From contig NC_089450.1 in assembly GCF_026210795.1 (NCBI RefSeq), forward strand, positions 124,001-188,000: 64,000 nt of DNA, in the 5' to 3' direction. The notes beneath the pieces are model-generated. The model saw nothing but the letters and a program-made list of their open reading frames with translations. It had not been told where the DNA came from and made no database searches. Origin of the DNA: Rhizophagus irregularis (lineage: Eukaryota; Glomeromycota; Glomeromycetes; Glomerales; Glomeraceae). Of the stretch, positions 36,816 to 48,499 are shown in pieces (position 1 is the stretch's first letter; every line of letters begins with the position of its first letter). The translations under genes were made by a program, and so were the position numbers.

Positions 36816-37478
36816 ATAAAATTAAAATTAAAATTAGATAAAATAGAATTCTTTAATTTTTATTTTAAATTTACTAGTGAGTATCATTAAATATCACTGC
36901 TAATAATTATTATTTTATTAGTATTAGAATAACTTAAAAAATATTATAAATTTTTATTTAATTAATACTAATATAGTGGAAAATGAAAATTAAAATTTAG
37001 CAATATCTTAAAATTATAGTTAATATAAAATTAAAGAATTTAATTGGCTAATTTATTATAAAAAAAAATATTATATATTTTTATTTTAAAAAATAGTTTT
37101 TTTTTTTGAATTCCACTATGCATTTATTAACTAAAGTAAAGAAAGTTACAAGTATATACAAATACAACTAAACTATCTAAAGCCATTAGGCCAATAAACT
37201 ACTTATTATCTAATGTTGACCATTAGATCTATATATGTACAATTGGCATAAAGCTGTATATATATCATCTAATAAAGCTGTTAAAGTTATTTGTAATTTA
37301 TTCATTACATCTTTTATAAAGTTATTATATAATGAAAATAAATAAATTGTAAGTTTTCAATTATTTTATACAACTTTTAATATATTATAAAAAATAATAA
37401 ATATTATATCTGAAATAAATGTAATGGGTATTAACTGTTATTTATAAATAAAATATTGTGATATTTAAAATCTTTATA
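36816..37478. other. Gene-free A/T-rich DNA
   Basis: Nothing recognisable beyond A/T-rich sequence and homopolymers. Confidence 0.45.
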
Positions 37479-37611
37479 AGGAGCGTACCAGAAATCAGCT
37501 GATTTGAAAGGAAATGGGAGGAGTCAAGCTTTAGATCAGATCTATATATATCACGTGACATTTATATATCTAAATATAAATGTAAGTAATTTAATTATTT
37601 TTATATAATTA

Positions 37612-37772
37612 GGGTACTGTCAGATATTACCTAATATTTTAGGGGGAGGGAGGGTAAATAAAGATCTTAGGTTATATACAATACTATATAAGAAATTATA
37701 TATAACATATCTTACCTAGGGGAGGAGGGTAAACTCTTATATTAAAGTGATATTAGGTATCTGACAGTGCCC
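37612..37772. mobile_element. Nested 161-bp MITE
   Basis: Ends GGGTACTGTCAGATATTACC and, reversed, GGGCACTGTCAGATACCTAA are flanked by TTA on both sides (37609-37611, 37773-37775). Subterminal purine runs (GGGGGAGGGAGGGTAAA / GGGGAGGAGGGTAAA) are direct repeats. It lies inside the larger MITE, so it is younger or was carried along. Confidence 0.75.
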
Positions 37773-37787
37773 TTATTATAATGCAGT

Positions 37788-38088
37788 TATCTTGACTTCT
37801 AGTGATCCAATTTTAATAAACTTTTTTTTTAATTTATAGCTCTTATTTAGCTCTACAAATATAGTATTACAAAACAAAAAAAAGTTTGTTCAAATTGAAT
37901 TACTAGAAGCCAAGATATTTGTATTTATATTATAATAATTATTATTATAATGCAATTATCTTGACTTCTAGTGATCCAATTTTAATAAACTTTTTTTTAA
38001 TTTATAGCACTCATTTAGTTCTATAAATCTAGCTTTACAAAAAAAAAAAAAGTTTGTTCAAATTGAATCACTAGAAGCCAAGATAATT
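37788..38088. repeat. Two tandem foldback repeats
   Basis: Copies at 37788-37918 and 37955-38088 are each self-complementary: the left arm ATCTTGACTTCTAGTGATCC pairs with the right arm ending CACTAGAAGCCAAGAT, and AATTTTAATAAACTTTTTTT pairs with AAAAAGTTTGTTCAAATT. The two copies are about 90% alike, so one duplicated recently. Confidence 0.8.
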
Positions 38089-38224
38089 ATATAATACTAA
38101 TTATTATATATAATATTTAATATTTAATAGTAATAATTTTTTTAGCCAATCAGATTTCAATCAGGTAGGGGTGGGGGTTAAGGCTACTAATTGAGAGAAA
38201 TTAGCTGATTTCTGGCATGCTCCT

Positions 38225-40532
38225 AAAGATAATATAATTAGTATTAAAAATTTTACAAGAACTATATTAATATTTGATAAAATTGAGAAGAAAAATAAGG
38301 GTTTCAATTGTTAAATATTTTAATTTAATATTTAATAATTTATAATACTTTGCTTTTTCTTTATATTTTTTATTAATAGCTTTTTCTACATCACAAAGTG
38401 TACTTACAGAATTTAATGATTTGTTAATTATACTATTAAAAGATTCTATACTTTAAATACTTTGAATGCTATCATTAAATTGAAATGATAAAAATGCTTT
38501 AATTTTAATTATCTTAATTTAAATATAATATTCTAGTCATATAACTTTTACTTTCTGAAAATATTATTACTATATATTGCCAGCATTATTTAAATAATTT
38601 AATATTTAGAATATTTCTACATAAATAAATGCTTTAATAAATCATAATTAAAAATTTTAGCCTAATTTATTTAAAGTATTTAATTATATTTTGCTGAATA
38701 TAATAAAAGCATTTCATTTTTTACTAATTTAGATCTTTATTATTTTAGAAAATTTGCTATTCAAAGTTATATTTTAAGCAATACTAATATATAAATACAT
38801 CAACTGAAAACTAATTAAAACTATTTTTTACAATAAGATTGTATTGATAATTATTAAATTACTCTAAAGTATTAATATCTTCATCAAATTTAATTTAATA
38901 GATGATTCAAAAGATAATTCAAAAGGTAACTCATAGCTTAGAAGGTAATAAAAATAGTTTAGAAAATAATTTGAAAAGTAGTTTAAAAGTAACTTGAAAA
39001 GTAATTTAAAAAAAAATTTAAGGGAGATTTAGAAAATAATTTAAACAGTAAGTCTAAAAGTCTAAAAAATAATTCAGATAATTCAGATAAAAAATTTATG
39101 TTAAAAAATTAAAAATATAGCAAAAGGTTTTTATTATAAAAAAGTTTAAAATATGGCAAAAAAAGTTTATTGTGACATATATTTATTATTTAAATAAAAA
39201 GCTAATAGTTTTATATTATCCATTTATTATTAAAATAAGAATTTTATTATTTAAAAAATACAAAAAAAAACAAAAGAAGTGAAATAGTATTTTTTGTATA
39301 TTAGGTTAAAATATTAAATTTTTTATATTATAAAAAAATTATATAATATATATAAAAATTAATGTAATATATACTAGTGTTATTGTCTGAAACTTATTTA
39401 ACAATAAAATTCAAAAATCTGAAATTTAAAACTTTATTTTAATGAAAAAATTGGTAAATCTGAAATTTTTCTAAATTATAATTAGTTTCAGAAAAGTATA
39501 AAAACAGTTTAGGCAATTAATTTTATTATAAAAAATAGTTTCAGATTGAATTTTGATTAAACTAAAATTTTGAAAAAATAGTTTTAGCAAGCATCCTTAA
39601 TATATATTAGTGAATTTCATTACAATATAAATTTACAGAGAAATTCACTTTAATGAATTTTTTTAAGTTTATAGAAAATTAATATTAAATTTTTTTTTTT
39701 TTTTTTTGCAAGGTAGTGCAATTCATAAATTTATTAGTTATATAGAATTACAGATATTTCTACTATAAACATAACTAATTTATTAAAACTCCAAACCGGT
39801 TTTCTATCCTATAGATTGCTTTCATGTCCTATCATCACCAATATAAAATTTACCTACATCAGTAAATTTTTTATGCTATGGATCCTTAAGGATCATCAGC
39901 AAGTTTTAAACAGGCGTATAAAATGTTGAAAAACGCCATGTATTGCTCAACGCCAAAAAACGTAGGGAAACGAACCTTTTATCAATCAACGCCACCTAAA
40001 AACGTTGAAAAACGCGTAAAACAACACCAATTTAAATGTAAAACAACATACAGTAAAACAACGATAGTTTAAAAATGTGTATACAATGTATAAAAACGCG
40101 TATATTGATATTAAAAATGCGTAAAGCAATGATTTTATTGTATATTATTAATATATATATTATATAAAATATATAAATTTATTTATGATAAAATACATAT
40201 CAATTTAAATACATTATCTAATGTAAATTCCTCTTGTTATAATTGGATTGCCGCGGATTTTTAAGCGATCAATGTACTAAATTTCCGTTGACATAGCGCC
40301 TCTGGTGACACAACCATAACAAGGTGGGAATGTGATTTGTACAACTAAATCACTTGATTGATCTTTCTACAAACTGAAACGCGATAATTATATTAATATT
40401 ATGAACTGAATGATATTGCTAAATTGCAATTGATACATAATATAATGCATACTAGAATAATACATATAGATTAGAAGACAAAAAATGATAACAACGAATA
40501 ATATCAAATTATACTAAAAGTCACGTGAACTT
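38225..40532. other. Gene-free DNA with degenerate short tandem repeats
   Basis: No gene supported. 38890-39090 is a degenerate array of 'AAAAGTAATTTGAAAAGTAGTTT'-like units of about 14-16 bp. 39930-40140 contains spaced ACGCCAAAAAACG / AACGCGTAAAACAAC motifs, somewhat richer in CG than the surroundings. Confidence 0.45.
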
Positions 40533-42703
40533 TTATTGCTCTTCTTCTAAATCAGCAACTTCTAAATCAGCTGCTTGATTATCGTCCGTCGTATGCTCAT
40601 CATAAACATCATCAACACGATTATCAACTCCAATGATTTCATCATCATCGTCAATAGGTGTTATAGGTGTTTTGGGCGAAGACTCACATTCACATTCTTC
40701 AGAATCCTAAATAAAGAAATATAATATTACTAGTAATTTAATTTAAAACATTACATACAATTCAGTTGAGTACTTACCACGTCTGTATCTGTTATATTTC
40801 CGGTCCATGAATCGACAATGTTTGCATCGATTTTTGACGAAAGGTGTTTCTTGTCAAATATAACTTCTAATACCAACTGAATCCAAATGGCGTTTTCATT
40901 TGTACGCTCTTTATCAGATGCAAAAACCGATTTAATTATTAACGAAATATAAGTATCAGATGACGGATCATTTGAGTCGCTCGGTTTGTATAAATCTTCA
41001 TGGACCTGTTGAACGTTTTTACTTGCTTTCCATGTTCGCATCTGTTGTTTGCTGAAATTATCTTTGAATGGCGTTATTCTATTAATACTGAAAGTACTTT
41101 ACAAACTTTCTTTCAATTTTCTAATGTAGTAACCTTTTTTAACGCGATTTGCAGCAAGTAACTATATTTAATAAAATAAACAAGTTGTTATAAATTTGGC
41201 AATTAATGACTAATATATAATACAAATACTACTTACTTGTGAATGCATTCTATCATCCCACAAATAATCGAACGAAACTCCTTTTCTGGACAACTTTATG
41301 AGTATTTTGACAGATGTTTCATCATTTTCTAATTTTTCTTTAAGGCGATTTTTCATTTGTCAGTCGGTTACTCGTCAATGCTCATAAAATAATTCATAAG
41401 AAAGATCTTTAATCGCATCCTTAATACATACAAATTGTTATATTTAGTAAATAATATAAAGAAATACATAACTTTAAATCATATATTTACGTGATAAAAT
41501 TCATCTGAGTTTTTGTCTTTCTTTTTCGTTTTACCCTTTTTTTTAACCTTGACTTCAGTTTCAACGTTGCGATGAGAATCTAATACCGACATTATATTTG
41601 AAATCTGGTCTTTTTATTCATTTAACATAGCTTTAAATCTTTCTTAATTATTAATAATCGTGTTGAGTTTTGATGCTGTTTTTTGATTAATTTGTATTAA
41701 TTTGGCAAATTCACCAGAACTAACTGCTATAAATTATCGTTAATAAGAATAATAAGAACCAATTTGATAATTTATTAACAAAACAACAATGAACAAACAG
41801 TATATATCATATCTAACCTTGATCCGTTACTTTAGATGATGATGTTGTCGCATTATTATCTGATGGCGATTCTTTACTAATCACTGCCTTAACGCTGGAT
41901 GATGATGATTTACTAGAACCGGATGCTGCTTTACCAGATGCTTTACCAGACGCTATTTTACCAAATGCTGCTTTACCAGACGCTGCTTTACCACCAGATG
42001 CTGCTTTATCGGACGATTTGCTTTACCGTCAGAATACTGCTTTATCAGATATCGTTGTTTTAATAGAGGAAGGAGGAGAGAAGGAAGGAGGAGAAATTAC
42101 CACCGAAAAGATATAAGAGGATATTGTTGATGATTCATTTATTGCCTGATGAAAACAATAAAATGTATTTAATAAACTAATAATGAATAATATAAACAAT
42201 AACAAAATTGATAACTGATATTACTTGAGAAGATCCTTTGGTAGTTTTATTGGTACCGATAATAATCTCATCAATATCTCTATCACGAAATAAATCTAAA
42301 CTTGCAATTTTCGTCTTTTTTGGAGTCTCTATTTGTGAAGCGTCTGAAATTGTTTGATGATTGGCTTCGGTATCTGTTAATTATAATGTATTTTTAGATA
42401 TTCGTTCACACAAGTTCAAAAAAAAACTAAAATAAAACCTTTCAAATTATTTTGTTCGTTGATCTAAAAGATATTAATTATATAAGTATATTTATACAAT
42501 CATAATAATTTACAACCAAATATATATAATAATTTAAAGTTAAAATAATTACTTCTTATATTCATACTCGTTGACGATCTAGTAGATCTAGTAAACCTAG
42601 TACTAGATCTAGTAGTAGGTTTTGGGCGTTTTAAATTATTAAAATCTAAAGAGCGTTTGCCGCTGGTTTTATTATTATTATTTTTGTTATCGTCGTTATC
42701 CAT
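40533..42703 (-). pseudogene. Multi-exon acidic/Ser-rich gene, probable transposon partner, decayed
   Basis: Coding-like exons on the minus strand, in order: about 42703-42550 (MDNDDNKNNNNKTSGKRSLD), 42374-42226 (TPKKTKIASLDLFRDRDIDE), about 42170-41815 with SGKAA repeats, about 41750-41510, 41345-41240 (KILIKLSRKGVSFDYLWDDR), 41161-40778 (RITPFKDNFSKQQMRTWKAS, then FDKKHLSSKIDANIVDSWTG) and 40706-40533 (acidic tail ending LEVADLEEEQ). Several exons contain in-frame stops, for example near 41100. I know no named domain. It is divergent from the Plavaka-type transposase at 43.9-45.5 kb, exactly as the 45.9-47.9 kb gene is divergent from the 50-53 kb transposase, so I infer an accessory gene of that element. 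It could instead be an independent host gene. Confidence 0.55.
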
Positions 42704-42853
42704 TGATAAAAAGATGACTGACAAGAGAGAATTAATTGATTATTAGAATGTGAGAATGAGAAAAAAAAAATATTAGAATGTGAGAAAAAAAAGTAATCAT
42801 TTTTTAACTCTATGTGCGATGATCTACTTCGATTTACTTATACGTAAGATCTT

Positions 42854-42880
42854 TAAGTATACTAATGATTAGTATACTTA
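42854..42880. other. 27-bp palindrome in divergent promoter region
   Basis: TAAGTATACTAAT-G-ATTAGTATACTTA is a perfect inverted repeat with a one-base centre. It lies about 150 bp upstream of the minus-strand gene and 1 kb before the plus-strand zinc-finger frame, a plausible place for a dimeric protein site. Confidence 0.6.
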
Positions 42881-42989
42881 CTTAGTGTCCAGTGTAACTT
42901 GTAACAAACATAATTAATGTAATTACTTAACTAGATGTTACTTTAAGACTAAATTGCGGCGCAATGTCACGTGTTACAATGATTCATTC

Positions 42990-43200
42990 GAATTTCAACG
43001 CCCACATCGCAAAAAAGTATTAATCATGTCACATGTTACAACGACAAATCTGATTCATTTCTTCACTTCGAATTTCAATGCCCACATTGCAAAAAAGTAT
43101 TAGTCATTGTTCATCACATTGCAAAAAGTATTAATCGTTGTTCTTCCTTACGAAATCATGTGATGTTTCAAATTGAATTTCTGCTGATGAAGTAGACGTG
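42990..43200 (+). pseudogene. Repeated C2H2 zinc-finger relics
   Basis: Three partial copies encode pieces of one finger: FQRPHRKKVLI (Cys lost) at about 42995, FQCPHCKKVLV at about 43070, and SSLRNHVM at about 43145. The intact-looking homologue is the finger of the downstream frame at 43874 (YPHCERVFSRRASLRNHVKT). They look like abortive tandem duplications of the transposase N-terminus. Confidence 0.55.
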
Positions 43201-43873
43201 ATGAGTAACTATGGACAGCTAGAAATGAAAGCGTTTAACGATGAACAGAACAATTAGTAGAGGTGAGCAATAAAGAGAAGGAAGAGATTAAATCTGAAGA
43301 AGAGAGAAAATTTTAACGGGAAATTGTAAATATCGAGGATGTAAATTTTAACAAGTGAAATTTCCAACAAAATATAATTACCTTCATCCAACGCTCGGTT
43401 TTGCTTTTGGACGTTCCAGTTTACTGTGCCGTATTAATTAATCCTTTATTTTATTCGTCGTAAAAGTACTAATAATAATAATTATGCGTTAATTTCTATG
43501 ATATTTGTTGTGTTTGTTGACACCTTAAATGTGAATATTTTCATCAGTATCATTACGCAGTTAACTGATGGTATCATTTGATATCCTCACCTAAATATTT
43601 AAACGACACGATGATTGATTAATTTAATGTATGTATTACTTGATTGATCGTAATCAGTAACACTAACTGTTAACATTGTGTAAACCGTGCAATACGTCAA
43701 GCAATACTGTATTGTTAAGTATTGTTAATATTATTGAGGCACATAGTCAATTTATTGTTAAACAAGTTAATATAATAAATCAACATGTAAAAAACCTTAA
43801 TGTTTTTATATAAATTAACCTACTTTGTTAACGTCAAATAAAAAACTTATTCACCATAAATCAACTTCAAAAA

Positions 43874-45496
43874 ATGGTTATATACTCGTATCCACATTGT
43901 GAAAGAGTCTTCAGTCGTCGTGCTTCTCTACGAAATCATGTGAAAACTCACGATGATATAATTGATAAAGTTCTTAGAAAAATTGCTGAAGAAGTAGAAT
44001 ATGAACAAGAGAAAGTGGGTGACGACGAACAACTTGAGAAGGCGAGCTACGAAGAGGGAGAGGAAGAGAGGGGAGTACTAATAATGATGAAGTACAAGAG
44101 GAGGTGAGCTACGAAAAAGAAAGTGAAGATAATGATGAAGTACTAGAGGATGTGAACTACGAAGAAGAAAGGGAAGATAATGATGAAGTATTAGAGGATG
44201 TGAACTACGAAGGGGAAGGGGAAGATGAAGGGGAAGAAGAAGAGGAAGGGAGCGATAATGATGAACAACTAGAAGAGATGAGCTATGAAGAGGAAGAGGA
44301 AGAGGAGGAAGAGGAAGAGGAGGTGAGAAATCAACGTTAAATGAAATTAAAATAATTTATACTTTTGTATGCGTCTATATATGTCTATATATAGAAAGCG
44401 ATCGACATATTTATCAAGTATTTATTGTCTATTAAGTATTAACATCCATATATAGGAAGTGATTGACAAATCAAGAGACATTGAAATCGAATATTCGCTA
44501 ATTGATGTTGAACTAATCCCAACCTTCGAATCTCTTGATATTAGAGTAACAAATATACCAGAATTTTCAAGCGAAGAGTTTGGAAATTTTACGGAGTTGC
44601 TTACTAAATGGAATTTGTCTGATGCATGTGGTAACGATATACTTAAATTTTCAAAAAAGATTTGCCGCGATAATGTAATTTTACCTACGTCGGTAAAAAA
44701 AGGTCATCAATTGTTGGATCAAATTGTTGTACCACATATTTCTTTTAAAAAAGCACATATCATGACATATAAACGAAACGTATTATCTTATTTATCGTCC
44801 GATTTTTGACGTTATAAAGGAATTGTTGAGCAATAAGGATATATTTGCCCATTGTACTTTTAAATTTACCTATTAAATCATAACGGAGCATAAATCTTGA
44901 ATATATCATAACGAACAATATAATGGACAATAATAGTAAAAGTAAAGTCAAAAATCACTTCCTAATGGTGCGAAATGTATTGTCAGTAATTTTATATTTG
45001 GATACTACGACACGTGATCACTTAGGAAAGACCAGCAAACATCCCATTTATTTGACACTTGGTAATATAGTTAGTTGGCGCAGAAATAGGCCTGATGCCA
45101 AAATACTTTTGGGTTATCTGCCGATCCTAAAGGCAAAAGATATTTCACAAAAGAGGTCAAAGAGTTTTCAGTTAGCCAAGCGAGTCCTTTATCAATATGC
45201 TTTAAATATATTGATATGATCATTACTTGACTATAATCGTGGATTTGATCTTCAAATAGATAATGGTATAAAGTGATGTTTTCCGTTTATTTCCGTAATG
45301 TTAGGAGATTTACCAGAAAATGCTGCGGTAACTTTAACATTTAACTCTGTTAATTGTCACCACCCTTGTCATAAATGTTTAGTAGAGCGTAAGAAGCTGA
45401 ACAATGTGGAGTTAACAAACGATCAAATTATCTTAAGAACACCAGAAAATATAAGATGTCTTGTTGAACAAAATTCTGCACAACAATATTCTCTAC
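43874..45496 (+). pseudogene. CACTA/Plavaka-type transposase, truncated and broken
   Basis: The N-terminus has a C2H2-like finger (YSYPHCERVFSRRASLRNHV; the first Cys is Tyr here), then a very acidic Glu/Asp tract with tandem NDEVLEDVNYEEE units (44104-44335). Core transposase text follows in pieces: NVILPTSVKKGHQLLDQI (44660-44730), then TTTRDHLGKTSKHPIYLTLG with WRRNRPDAKILLGYLPIL (45000-45130), then LGDLPENAAVTLTFNSVNC and HPCHKCLVERKKLNNVELTN (45300-45440). These are characteristic of Plavaka/KDZ elements related to CACTA. At least three in-frame stops or frame changes lie between 44340 and 45300. The gene stops abruptly at 45496, where another element of the same class begins, and no C-terminal half is found downstream. 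Confidence 0.75.
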
Positions 45497-45514
45497 CACC
45501 GGTCAAATGATGAC

Positions 45515-45577
45515 AAATAGGGGACCAATAAGATGGAAATCGGATCACCTGATTTCCATCTTATTGGTCCCCTATTT
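45515..45577. repeat. Perfect 27-bp stem hairpin at element end
   Basis: Arms 45515-45541 and 45551-45577 are exact inverted copies (AAATAGGGGACCAATAAGAT, then GGAAATC) around a 9-base loop GGATCACCT. Perfect pairing in a heavily mutated element implies recent formation, gene conversion or selection. Confidence 0.9.
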
Positions 45578-45903
45578 TTTTTGTTTATTATCAATCGGGA
45601 GAATCCTGATTGCTACCAAAAAATGGTGCAATAAGAGTACATTAGGGTTCCAATCGGGATATTTAAATAGAGTACAATCGGGTTACAATAGGCCATTTAC
45701 TATTTGACATATCAGTATACCGATTGTTAACTTTCAACCAATAAAAAATCTTCCGATTGCCATACATTTTTATTTTAAATTTACAGTTTTATTAATTATA
45801 TTTTGGTTAGTTTACTAAATACGATTATATATTAATTATTAAAATTATAAAAATCGGTTTTACAGAAATAAATTTATTGCTAAATTATTATTATATAATT
45901 GAA

Positions 45904-47928
45904 TCATCCCACCGATTTACTACTATCACTACTATCGTATTCTTCTGAAACAAGACTTATACTTCTCTTTTTCCTTTTTTTCCTATTGTCCACTTCTTCA
46001 TCCTGCTCTTTTTCCTGATCTTCGTTCTTTTCTCCGCCGGTTGCATCATCATCTTCCTGGCTTTTATCATCCTCTACCTCTTCGCGATTAGCACTATATT
46101 TTTTCACTAAATGTTTCAATAATCCTTTGTAACCAACTTTTGCCCATTTGGGGGCATTAACGGGTGCACTGTACTCATTAGGAGCGTATTCAGTATCATA
46201 CACCCGTTTTCTTACACGTTGAGCATTTGATGCCGCATTATCGACATAATTTCGTAAAAAAGAGCGTAGCTATAAAAAAAAAGAATAATAAAAATACGAA
46301 TTATTATGCACTGATTGGTAAAAATTATTCAAATACTTACGGTAGCTGATTTCCATTTGAGATCCCGTATGACGATCTTTCACTTATTAGGGTTATCGCT
46401 ATCGGTCTCCGATACCTCTGAACTGTGGTATTGATTATCAGTCTAAAGAGGCTGGAGCTCGTTGGTATGAAACTTATTTATCAATCAATCTTTTAATTTT
46501 TTTAACTTGTCGATAGTTTTATTTCGTCTTTCCCGCTTCTAAATAATTAATAGAAAATTATAAGATAAGGTAATATAAAAACAACGATTTAATATTTACA
46601 TCACTTTGTCTTGAATTTGCATGCTTTCTTCTTTTTTTGAGATCTTTCCAATTGGCATCCCTCTCGCTATTGAGTAGTAGCTCTCTCTGGTAACGATGTC
46701 TCTCATGCACGATATGCTTAATCACACCGTCGGATACAGAGAATATATTCTTATTGATCATTTTTTGTACTACCGGAATTATGTTATTTTCGACCAACTT
46801 TTGCTGACTATCAAAAGTTTTCCTAGTATTTAATGCTTTGTCTTCCGGAAGTCGGTCCATAATTCGGCAATTTCGTTCTAATCGTAAGAATATCAACTGA
46901 TTAGCAAACAATCTGGGGAATTAAACTGAACTAAAAAAAAAATAATTACTCTTAAAGCAGTCTTTAGATCCCGATCCATTTTCTCGTAATGAAGAAATGA
47001 TGAATTTGAGGATGAAAATGAGGAGGATGGGGATTGAGATGGAGATGGAGATGGGGATGAGGATGACGATGATGATGACGATGACGATGAGGATGGAGGC
47101 AGAGCACTTTTTGATGATCTGGCAACTCCATATTCTTTTGATGATCTGGCAATTCCATAAGCTTGGATATATCGGTTCTTTTTCGGTGATCGGGATACGT
47201 ATTGGCTCTTTTCTAAAGAATCTGAGGTTTCTACTCCCGACCAGTTAATAATCATATCTTTCAGATTTGCTGCTTTTTGTTTACCTTTCGTTATTTTCTG
47301 GATCAACCGACTCAATTCTTCGACCTGCTCCTAGAACGCTAAAAAAGAAAAATTGTGATAAAATTGATAAAATTTGATAATCTTATTATAATATACTTAT
47401 AATATATACATTAATAACATATTGGTTTGATCATTATCTCTCTCATCCTGTTGAATCGGATCATCATCATCATCGTCAACTAAGTCAATTACACTGAACT
47501 TTCGGCCTTTTTGGCCTTTCATTAGTTCCGATTGACGTCTTTTTGTTCGTTTTTTTTTATTGAGTACTTTAAATTCATAATCATTAGGTGATATAATAAA
47601 TTCGGGCATGATTATATAAATATATCGAAATATACCAATATTTCTTTCTTCGTCTTCAACAAAGTCGATTAAAGTGGGCTTTTGTCTTTTCGTTGGTTTA
47701 ATATTAGGTATCGATCGCTAATAAATCGAGAAATTAAAGAATCTGACGAAAATCAAATAAATTAAATTACCGTTGTTTGTCCATTTGTTTCTTTGGAACC
47801 ATTTTATTGGTCTTTCGCACTTTAGCTTCAGATTTTTCGCTATCGGAGGATTCTATATCCGAGTGGTACCGTTTTCCAAATTTTTTCTTCTTTTCATGTT
47901 TTTCATGTTTTTTATGTTTTTTAATCAT
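45904..47928 (-). CDS. Multi-exon gene inside the Plavaka-type element
   Basis: The minus strand reads a basic N-terminus (start 47928; MIKKHKKHEKHEKKKKFGKR), then PTKRQKPTLIDFVEDEE (about 47650), IDLVDDDDDDPIQQDERDND (about 47450), KKNRYIQAYGIARSSKEYGV with a run of Ser and Ser-Pro (47130-47030), a helical block NRKTF-like with LFANQLIFLRLERNCRIMDR (46911-46600), and a final exon WAKVGYKGLLKHLVKKYSAN with an acidic tail (46260-45904). Probable GT-AG introns of 60-100 bp separate them. I recognise no catalytic domain; nuclear-signal-like basic clusters and acidic tracts suggest a nuclear DNA-associated protein. Two stops near 46440-46490 hint at decay of one exon. Position and orientation suggest a transposon accessory protein. 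Confidence 0.6.
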
Positions 47929-48499
47929 ATTTAATTATAATATTTCAGTAAGAATATGTTTCAGTAAATTTACAGATAGAAAAATATAGGGTTATGTTAC
48001 AAAAATCGGTAACAAGCGAGAAGAAAAAGTCGAGTCTAAATTAGCTAATATATATATTCCCGATAGTTTATTTTAGCTTAAATAGACTGATTTAATTAAC
48101 TGTTACTATTGATATATTTAAAAATAAAAATAAACTGATTTAATTAACCGTTGCAATTAATATTAAAAATAGTAGCGATAGTGATTTTCTCGCAATTTCT
48201 CTGATTTATACGTTCATATGATTAATTGATACATAAAATTCATTTGTTCAATCATGATTGATATTATTATTTTTTAATTAATTGCAATAACATATGGGCC
48301 GATCCTTGGAATCTAATTTTTTTACACAAAAATAATTTTATTAAAGCAAATATAAATTATTATTTATATAAGAATAATAAATTTATACCAGATAATGCAA
48401 AAAAAACTAATTAATTATATAATTTTTAATTTTTTTTTAATATAAGATATCATTAAAATTTAAAAGATCAAATATAACTCTCATGACAAAATCATTGAT

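Larger units (their letters stand above)
37479..38224. mobile_element. Composite MITE containing nested foldbacks
   Basis: The outer ends AGGAGCGTACCAGAAATCAG and, reversed, AGGAGCATGCCAGAAATCAG enclose 746 bp. Inside are a complete smaller MITE (37612-37772) and two tandem foldbacks (37788-37918, 37955-38088). No clear outer target duplication is visible. No coding content. Confidence 0.75.
42704..43865. other. Divergent intergenic region with palindrome and finger relics
   Basis: The region lies between two divergently read genes. It contains a 27-bp perfect palindrome (42854-42880) and duplicated C2H2-finger relics (42990-43200). The rest is unremarkable A/T-rich DNA. Confidence 0.5.

Noticed and set aside
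46997-47248. Met/Arg-rich plus-strand frame
   Set aside because: Antisense of the Ser/Pro-rich exon of the minus-strand gene inside the Plavaka-type element.
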